From contig CANKYF010000017.1 of assembly GCA_947487895.1 (NCBI GenBank), positions 54,575 to 118,574 on the forward strand: a DNA stretch of 64,000 nt. Direction: 5' to 3'. The stretch's first letter is position 1; each line of letters opens with the position of its first letter. Origin of the DNA: an uncultured Flavobacteriaceae bacterium (GTDB lineage Bacteria > Bacteroidota > Bacteroidia > Flavobacteriales > Flavobacteriaceae). Position numbers and translations under genes: made by a program. Positions 58,189-64,000 of the stretch are shown piece by piece. Below the pieces are notes generated by a model. The model was not told the origin of the DNA. It saw nothing but the letters and a program-made list of their open reading frames with translations, and made no database searches.

Positions 58189-59593
58189 AAACTACTTTTT
58201 CTAGTTTAATAAACAAATTCTCAGGATACATTGTAAAGGAGAACTGCTCTTTAACATCTTCTGGTTTTACAGTCATTTTAAAATTAAAATGTTTACATAA
58301 AACAGATATTAAAATAACCATTTCGTTTATTGCTAGCTTCATCCCTGGGCAAAAGCGAGGTCCTCCTCCAAAGGCTTTTATCATTTCTGGAGAATGATTT
58401 TCTTTCATTGGACATTCAGATTTTAACCAACGTTCTGGATAAAAATCATTAGGGTTTGAAAAATAGGCATCTTGTGTTTGCGCCACCTTAGTTTGAAGTA
58501 TCACCTTTGTGTTCTTTGGAATGAGCAGATTTTCAATAGTTAATTCGTCCAAAGCCTCCATATAAAGTTGTGGTGTGGTTGGTTTTAACCTAATTACTTC
58601 CTGAACAACTGCATTGGTATACTTTAGTTTTAACAACTCTTTATTTGTTTGAGGCACTTCAGATTTTCCATATACGGCATTAGCTTCTTCCCTTATTTTA
58701 TTTACAACATCACGATTTTGTGATAAAAAATATGTGGCCCATGAAATGGAATTAGAGGTAGTATCTTCTCCCGCCAATAACATGGTGAAAATATTACCAT
58801 ATATTTCTTCGTTGGTGAAATCAACATCATTTTCATCTGATAAAAGAGCCTCCAAAAAGTTTGTTGGATTCAATTTCAATTCAGGATTTTCATCTAATCT
58901 AACTCGAGCCTCTTCAATAAATTGATAAATAATTTTCTCTATGGCGGCTATAGATTGATCAAGTACCTTATCCTTTTTTCTTTTAATGACTCTCCATAAT
59001 GGTAAAGGCGCTGTAATCCGTTCATTTATCATAGGGAAAATGCACTCTAAATGTTGCTGAAAGCTATCCGCCTTATTATTTATGGTGTCTAACTCATACC
59101 CAAAAGCTATGGCTGTAGTAACATCTATTGTGAAAGCCATGAGCTCTTTTTGAATATCAATTTCCTTGTTATTTTGAGAATAACCTTTAAATTTTTCTAG
59201 AAGTCGATTGGTTTTACCCAAAATAACATCATAGTTTTCTCTTACTTTTTTAGCATTTAAAGCTTCGGCTGTAATTTTCCTGTGTCTTTTCCAAGTTTCT
59301 CCTTCAGCATTAAACACACCAACTACTCCCATTTCTCTAAGAATCTCATCAATTTTAGAAAAACGCCTGAACTTTTCTGGTCTTAATTTTAAAATTTCAG
59401 CATTGATAGTTGGGTTAGCAGAAACTACAAATTCCTTGCCTACAAAATTAATTTTGAACAAATCACCGCATTCCTCTACCCATCTTTCTAATACTTGGTG
59501 CTTATTATCTTTATTAAATTGAGGTAAGTGACCTACCAAGAAAGCTCCTTTGGGAGATGGCAGGTCTTTAATTTTTATTTGCTTTTTATCCAA
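58187..59593 (-). CDS. Cytochrome P450 monooxygenase
   Basis: A 468-residue soluble P450 with no signal peptide, so cytoplasmic. All hallmarks are present: I-helix AGEDTT (274-279), K-helix E332-x-x-R335, PERW (386-389) and the haem loop FGGGPRFCPG with the axial thiolate C415. It needs electrons from a ferredoxin/reductase or flavodoxin system, which is not encoded in the window. P450s in marine PULs are known to O-demethylate 6-O-methyl-galactose from porphyran; this locus has other galactose-type genes, but I cannot tell whether this protein belongs to that group. Last gene of a leftward three-gene unit (63 bases after the DUF5060 gene). Confidence 0.9.
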   Translation of the reverse strand: MDKKQIKIKDLPSPKGAFLVGHLPQFNKDNKHQVLERWVEECGDLFKINFVGKEFVVSANPTINAEILKLRPEKFRRFSKIDEILREMGVVGVFNAEGETWKRHRKITAEALNAKKVRENYDVILGKTNRLLEKFKGYSQNNKEIDIQKELMAFTIDVTTAIAFGYELDTINNKADSFQQHLECIFPMINERITAPLPLWRVIKRKKDKVLDQSIAAIEKIIYQFIEEARVRLDENPELKLNPTNFLEALLSDENDVDFTNEEIYGNIFTMLLAGEDTTSNSISWATYFLSQNRDVVNKIREEANAVYGKSEVPQTNKELLKLKYTNAVVQEVIRLKPTTPQLYMEALDELTIENLLIPKNTKVILQTKVAQTQDAYFSNPNDFYPERWLKSECPMKENHSPEMIKAFGGGPRFCPGMKLAINEMVILISVLCKHFNFKMTVKPEDVKEQFSFTMYPENLFIKLEKVV

Positions 59594-59656
59594 GGCTTAT
59601 AAAGTTATGCCTCTAAATTAGAATTATATAATTTGATGTAAAAGAAATGCATGCAA

Positions 59657-61462
59657 TTATTTCTTTGTTACCCAAACTACCCAATCTTTGTCTTTATCCT
59701 TTGGTGGAGTTCCTAGTGATTGTTTCCCTGTTCCTTTAATGGTTTTTACTTTTCCTTTTTTCAATTCGCCACCAGTTCTTGGGTTATACCACATAACGGA
59801 ATATTCTCCTGAATGATCTTTTAAATTTAGAGTAGATACTCCTCCATTTTTTAAAAATACCACGTAATTTTTGCCTTCTTCAGCTAGTACATAATCGCCT
59901 TTTGATGAAATTAAGCTATCGTTTGAAGTCATTTTCCAAAACGGTACCTTATTATTCTTGAAAAAGTCTAAACAAATTTTTCCCTGATCCCAAAACAAAT
60001 CTCTAGATCTATAATCTTGACAACTTAGATCTGAATGCGCATGTTTGTAACCAAAATACCATTCTGTTCCCCAAGCGCCCGCCATCATAGCTCCCCAAAG
60101 GCCATTTTTCCTAGCGTTATTATGCTCCGGGTTATCTTTATCTGGTACTAAAGAATGTTGTGCATCTCCTGGCTCATCACAAGCTACTGCCCAAGTTTTT
60201 CCTTTGGCATCTGCTTCTTTTAAAATTTGCAACACTCTGTTATGTACTTGACTAAAATCGGTTTTACCAGTCTGTAAAGAAGCTCCGGTAAACTTACTGT
60301 CTTTACCATATATACCAGTGAACCAATTACCATTATGAATTACTAAATGGTGTTTATAAGGATCAACTGAATTAACATAATTTGCAAGTGTTAGCCTCCC
60401 TTGTACATCAACTGGCATTGTTCTAATAACCTTTTGCCAATCTCCAGTTTCTTCACATAAATTCCAATTCAACGCTAAATGATGTCCAAAACGTGCAATC
60501 AATTCACGATAATATAATTTGGTATAAAGACCAACGCCTCCGTTATCTAATAATCCTTGATTTTCTGCTTCTAAAGTTTTAAAATGCAAAAACATCCCTA
60601 GTTTTTCACCATGTTCAAAAACGGTTTCCCATTGGTCTAGTTTAGACACATCAAATCTATCATATGTATTATAATCTATATAAGGAAACACATTTTTATC
60701 ATCACCTTCAATATTCATTGTTATAAATGAAAACACATTCATTCCTTTTGATGCTAAATAATTAATGGCTCCTATAATGTCTTTTCCTTTTCCGCTTTTC
60801 CAAGTTGGGTCTCCTTCTTTCCAATCTTTTTCATGTGCTTCCCAGGTTTTCACTAAATTGTCTTTAATACCATCATTATGAAAGGTTCCATCAAACTCTT
60901 CATAAGCTAAAAAGTTCTCTGGGGCATCTGCTCCACATTTTAAGAAATACTCACCTGTTTCTGCAAATTTCAAGTAACGTTCTCCTACGTATTGCAAACG
61001 CCCTTTAGCACGCATATCATCACCTATCTTATCAGTAGCACTAATTGCAAAAGCCCCCTCTTTTTTATCCATAAAACCTGCTGATTTCAACTTTTTTGAA
61101 ACACGTACAGCTGCCCATTTATCCTTTAAAAAACGAACACTATAGGTCCATTCTCCTATTTCATCTGGTGAAAAGTGTACACGCCAAATATTCCCTGAAG
61201 AAGCACTTGTATTACCCGCATTACCATCGGCAGCAAAATAACCCGGAACCATATAAATTTTACCTGAATTTTGATGTTTGAAAGTAACATCTAACTTGTA
61301 ATTTAAAAACGGATTATCTTCAGCATCTTCTGATGTTTCAGGACCTTGAAACTCTAACGTTATTTTATGCCATTTTTTCAACTCACCAGTTATCTCTTGA
61401 GATATAGCTCCTTGAAATGCATATATTAAAACGAGTAAAAGAACTACAGTATGTTTTTTCAT
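59657..61462 (-). CDS. DUF5060-type secreted glycoside-hydrolase-like protein
   Basis: A 601-residue exported protein: signal peptide (1-21, cleavage after AIS), N-terminal DUF5060 Ig-like domain (about 27-115; GYFAADGNAG, FSPDEIGEWTYSVRF), a TIM-barrel like that of DUF4038 proteins (about 160-500) and a C-terminal collagen-binding-like beta domain (about 515-601; MWYNPRTGGE). Candidate catalytic acids are E337/E338 in NWNLCEETGDW and D429/E430 in VACDEPGDA; the pair at strand ends 4 and 7 suits a retaining hydrolase, but this is inference. Located 12 bases after the dehydrogenase gene, so co-transcribed with it and the P450 gene. Substrate unknown. Confidence 0.75.
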   Translation of the reverse strand: MKKHTVVLLLVLIYAFQGAISQEITGELKKWHKITLEFQGPETSEDAEDNPFLNYKLDVTFKHQNSGKIYMVPGYFAADGNAGNTSASSGNIWRVHFSPDEIGEWTYSVRFLKDKWAAVRVSKKLKSAGFMDKKEGAFAISATDKIGDDMRAKGRLQYVGERYLKFAETGEYFLKCGADAPENFLAYEEFDGTFHNDGIKDNLVKTWEAHEKDWKEGDPTWKSGKGKDIIGAINYLASKGMNVFSFITMNIEGDDKNVFPYIDYNTYDRFDVSKLDQWETVFEHGEKLGMFLHFKTLEAENQGLLDNGGVGLYTKLYYRELIARFGHHLALNWNLCEETGDWQKVIRTMPVDVQGRLTLANYVNSVDPYKHHLVIHNGNWFTGIYGKDSKFTGASLQTGKTDFSQVHNRVLQILKEADAKGKTWAVACDEPGDAQHSLVPDKDNPEHNNARKNGLWGAMMAGAWGTEWYFGYKHAHSDLSCQDYRSRDLFWDQGKICLDFFKNNKVPFWKMTSNDSLISSKGDYVLAEEGKNYVVFLKNGGVSTLNLKDHSGEYSVMWYNPRTGGELKKGKVKTIKGTGKQSLGTPPKDKDKDWVVWVTKK

Positions 61463-61474
61463 AATTATGATTTA

Positions 61475-63667
61475 TTACTTTTTATATAATTCTTCAATTG
61501 TATAATAATCTTCTTTTTCTTTAATCTCTTTTCTTATATTTTCTACTTGCCAACGTGCAACAGGAGAAGCGTTATTAAACTCTTTTCTTATATATGTTAA
61601 AACACTTGCGAGCCATTCATTATCTTGATGTTTCATTCCCACCATTACTCCAGAATAGTTCTTTCCATCAATTGGACCTGTAAGTCCATTGAGTAATATT
61701 TTTGTTGCAACAACTCTATCTCCTTTAAGTCTAGGTGAACTAATTAGCGTAGGAGCTAATCCATCAATCCCTTCTCCATTTTTGCCATGACATGCAGCAC
61801 AAATACTGTTGTAATTTTTATAACCAGCAATAATATTTTTTCTAACATGTGCATTTTCTAAAACATACTTTTTCTTTAATTGTTCAATAACAGGAGGCAC
61901 TTCTTTAATTCCTTCTTTTCCAACAACAATTACTACTTCATTATCAGGGTGGTCTTTCATAATTTCATTAATAAGCTCTTTAGCTGCTTTATATTTACTA
62001 GATCTTAATGACAATAACAGCTGAACTATTACATCAATATCCTTATCTTCTTTAACAGTTTTTAATGCTTCAAAAACAACATTATTTTCTTTAGAAAGAA
62101 AAGATTCGCTTAATCTAAGTGATGCTTGCTTTACTCTAGAATCTTCATCTTTTAATTTATCGATAACAATAGTTTCGTCTATAGCATCTAATCCCTCTAA
62201 TGTCCATAAAGCATGAAGTCTTTCTAATGGTTCTCCTTTTGATAATATGTTTTTTAACTGTGGAATTACAGATCTATCTTGCCTTAATGCAATTAACTTC
62301 TGGGCATTAATTCTATACCAACCATTAGCATGTCCTAAAAATGAGGTTAATTCTTTTGTTGATTTATTGAGCAATGCTTCAACTTTAGCTGGTTTAATTT
62401 CATCATGAACAATTCTGTAAATTCTTCCTTTACCTATATTCTTATCTAACCCTTTACGCTCTACAACAGGTCTTAAAAAACTCCCTTTTCTTACCCAATT
62501 ACCTTCTTGAATAATGCCTCTATACATATCTACAATGTATAAACATCCATCTGGTCCTGTTTTTGTATCTACAGGTCTAAAATTCATATCTGTAGATGCT
62601 AAAAACTCGGTTTCCTTGTAGGCGTTTTTTAAAACTGTTTTTCCATTAATGCGCTCTACTTTAGCTCTACGCACTAATCTCCCTACGGGTTCTGGAATGA
62701 ACAAATCCCCATAAAGTCCGGGGGGTAATTTATCTCCTAAAAATATGGCTTGTCCACAACTTGCTGTAAAGTGGTTTAATGTGCCATCTTCTCTAAGACG
62801 TTTTAATCCTCCCTGAACGTCTGGTGTACCAATAACTGGCCAAACTTCCTCAAAACCTTCTTCCCATTTTCCTTTTAATTCTAAATTACCATAATAAGGG
62901 TGTTGTTGATATCCTAAAGCCGCTACTTCTCCTCCAGCACTTGAATAGTATAATTGTCCTATTTCATCTTGTGTTAATCCCCATTGCCCATTTGGAGCAT
63001 CTCTAAGTGTATCGGTTTCAATTTTACCTCGTGTAAATCGATAGCGAATGGAATTTTTAGATAAATACGCCCAATTATCAATACTCCAAAGCATACTAGC
63101 AGATTGATGTTCTAAATTCGAATTATCTCTTTTAGGCTCATTTAAAAGCTTAATTTTTTCATCTGCCACATTATCTCCGTCAGTATCCCTATAACTCCAT
63201 ATATGTCTATTATATGTTTCACCAACTATCAACCTATCATCTAGAGGAAGAATGATTCTAGGTAAAATAATGCTATCAATAAAAACAGTGCTTTTATCCA
63301 TTTTACCATCACCATCTAAATCTTCTAAAACAGAAATTCTACTCCAAGGTTTTTGCTGATCGGTTCCGTCTATATCTTGCATGTAAGTTAACATTTCGGC
63401 CACATACATTTTACCATTGCCATCCCATTCTACAGTAACGGGTTCATTAATCATTGGTTCACTTGCTACCACTTCCATTCGATAACCTTCAGGAAGATAC
63501 ATTGTTTTTATACTTTCTTCTGGAGATAAAAAGTCTACAGGCGGATCTTTTACAATCTCGGGTTTTTCATAAATGATGTCTGTATAAACTTTGGTTTTGT
63601 CTTTACAACTAGAAAGTAATATTGCTCCAAAAAGAAAAGCAATTAAAAATAAACTGTTTAGTTTCAT
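61475..63667 (-). CDS. Lipoprotein dehydrogenase-like propeller fused to HEAT repeats and cytochrome c
   Basis: A 730-residue protein from the ATG at 63667, which starts right at the lipoprotein signal (lipobox LSSC, Cys21); a longer frame to 63733 would bury that signal. Domains: propeller of the membrane-bound dehydrogenase type first described in Planctomycetes/Verrucomicrobia and related to sorbosone/glucose dehydrogenases (about 55-420; GPDGCLYIVDMYRGIIQ), HEAT-like helical repeats (about 430-590), and a class I cytochrome c domain with C623-A-A-C626-H627 and a likely Met ligand in SGVMVGMKH. Predicted periplasmic oxidation of a sugar or alcohol with electrons passed through the haem. 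Heads the operon with the DUF5060 and P450 genes. Cofactor (PQQ or none) is not visible. Confidence 0.8.
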   Translation of the reverse strand: MKLNSLFLIAFLFGAILLSSCKDKTKVYTDIIYEKPEIVKDPPVDFLSPEESIKTMYLPEGYRMEVVASEPMINEPVTVEWDGNGKMYVAEMLTYMQDIDGTDQQKPWSRISVLEDLDGDGKMDKSTVFIDSIILPRIILPLDDRLIVGETYNRHIWSYRDTDGDNVADEKIKLLNEPKRDNSNLEHQSASMLWSIDNWAYLSKNSIRYRFTRGKIETDTLRDAPNGQWGLTQDEIGQLYYSSAGGEVAALGYQQHPYYGNLELKGKWEEGFEEVWPVIGTPDVQGGLKRLREDGTLNHFTASCGQAIFLGDKLPPGLYGDLFIPEPVGRLVRRAKVERINGKTVLKNAYKETEFLASTDMNFRPVDTKTGPDGCLYIVDMYRGIIQEGNWVRKGSFLRPVVERKGLDKNIGKGRIYRIVHDEIKPAKVEALLNKSTKELTSFLGHANGWYRINAQKLIALRQDRSVIPQLKNILSKGEPLERLHALWTLEGLDAIDETIVIDKLKDEDSRVKQASLRLSESFLSKENNVVFEALKTVKEDKDIDVIVQLLLSLRSSKYKAAKELINEIMKDHPDNEVVIVVGKEGIKEVPPVIEQLKKKYVLENAHVRKNIIAGYKNYNSICAACHGKNGEGIDGLAPTLISSPRLKGDRVVATKILLNGLTGPIDGKNYSGVMVGMKHQDNEWLASVLTYIRKEFNNASPVARWQVENIRKEIKEKEDYYTIEELYKK

Positions 63668-63881
63668 TTTTTCAAATTTAGTATACTGCAAAATACAGCA
63701 ATTGACGATAAATAAGGGATAAAATTTAACCATAAGAACATAACAAATCGTTCTTTTATATTTTTAGTTATTTGTAATTTGAGATCACAAACGATTTAAA
63801 AAAATGGCACCAACTATAAAATTTATGAATACACTCCACCTACTTTTGGTCTTTATTTCCAATTATATTTTTTATATACAA

Positions 63882-63914
63882 AAAAAGCGCCTTGAAAATT
63901 TCAAGGCGCTTTTT
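63882..63914. terminator. Strong bidirectional intrinsic terminator
   Basis: A near-continuous palindrome with 16-nt arms (AAAAAGCGCCTTGAAA and its complement) around a single central base. It isolates the dehydrogenase promoter region from whatever lies to the right. Confidence 0.8.
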
Positions 63915-63926
63915 AAATGTATAATT

Positions 63927-64000
63927 TGTCTCGTCCTGAAATAGCGTTACACAAAATTTAAGTGTAATGAAAAGTAATTATGTAAAACGTACTCAAAAGG
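63927..64000 (+). mobile_element. Probable left end of an insertion sequence with transposase start
   Basis: From about 63927 the sequence reads TGTCTCGTCCTGAAATAG, then an inverted repeat TTACAC...GTGTAA (63947-63967), then an ATG at 63967 opening a frame that begins MKSNYVKRTQK and runs off the window. This beginning resembles the small OrfA protein of IS3-family transposases common in flavobacteria, as far as I recall. Only 11 codons are visible, so family and completeness are uncertain. Confidence 0.45.

Noticed and set aside
55187..63667. Assignment of the locus as an agar, porphyran or carrageenan PUL
   Set aside because: No GH16/GH86/GH117/GH127-type enzyme and no sulfatase is present; galactose chemistry is suggested only by DgoD and the general context.
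63668..63733. 22-codon N-terminal extension of the dehydrogenase-cytochrome c protein
   Set aside because: It would place the lipoprotein signal internally; the ATG at 63667 starts exactly at the signal.
63804..63944. 46-codon ORF (MAPTIKFMNTLHLL...) near the right edge
   Set aside because: It reads straight through the strong terminator at 63882-63914 and has no family features; probably chance.
1..64000. tRNA, rRNA genes and CRISPR arrays
   Set aside because: No cloverleaf-like, rRNA-like or regularly spaced direct repeats were recognised on reading; a tRNAscan-type search was not possible.

Overview
The window is chromosomal DNA from a low-GC member of the Bacteroidota, almost certainly a marine Flavobacteriaceae. 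Support comes from the gene order trkA-trkH / ubiE-porT / TrmH-type methylase / TamA-like lipoprotein / fba / accD / rpsO-pnp / rpoD / rpe. It also comes from TAnnTTTG promoter boxes, the near absence of Shine-Dalgarno sites, SusC/SusD pairs, hybrid two-component systems (HTCS) and a type IX secretion (T9SS) C-terminal tail. No tRNA, rRNA or CRISPR array was seen.

Bases 1-22,000 are mostly housekeeping. In order they hold a 5'-truncated aspartate aminotransferase, three small single-helix membrane proteins, an orphan response regulator, the TrkA/TrkH potassium system, UbiE/MenG, a PorT-like barrel, an RNA 2'-O-methyltransferase, a TamA-like lipoprotein, class II aldolase, AccD, S15, PNPase, a TPR hybrid kinase, the primary sigma factor, ribulose-phosphate epimerase and an MtfA-like peptidase. 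Several transcripts end in clear intrinsic terminators.

Bases 22,001-63,667 form one large polysaccharide/saccharide utilisation locus (PUL). It has two parallel uptake modules, each an HTCS regulator beside a SusC/SusD pair (22,001-31,334 and 36,853-45,848). Three FG-GAP/VCBS beta-propeller proteins with ASPIC/UnbV domains accompany them: two paralogous surface lipoproteins of about 1100 residues and one T9SS-secreted 612-residue protein. The second module continues upstream on the same strand into a sugar-acid set: MFS transporter, enolase-superfamily dehydratase, KDPG/KDPGal-type aldolase, a D-galactonate dehydratase with every catalytic residue in place, and an SMP-30 lactonase lipoprotein. 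A divergent family 2 glycoside hydrolase lacks the usual acid/base glutamate. It faces a three-gene operon encoding a lipoprotein dehydrogenase-like propeller fused to HEAT repeats and cytochrome c, a DUF5060 hydrolase-like protein and a cytochrome P450.

The best single reading is an oxidative, De Ley-Doudoroff-like route. A (probably galactose-containing) saccharide is imported and trimmed, a sugar is oxidised in the periplasm with electrons passed to cytochrome c, the lactone is opened by the SMP-30 lipoprotein, the aldonate is imported by the MFS carrier, and it is then dehydrated and cleaved in the cytoplasm. The locus lacks a sugar-acid kinase, sulfatases, an obvious endo-hydrolase and P450 redox partners, so the substrate and several steps are inference. 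The right edge (about 63,927 onward) appears to enter an insertion sequence.
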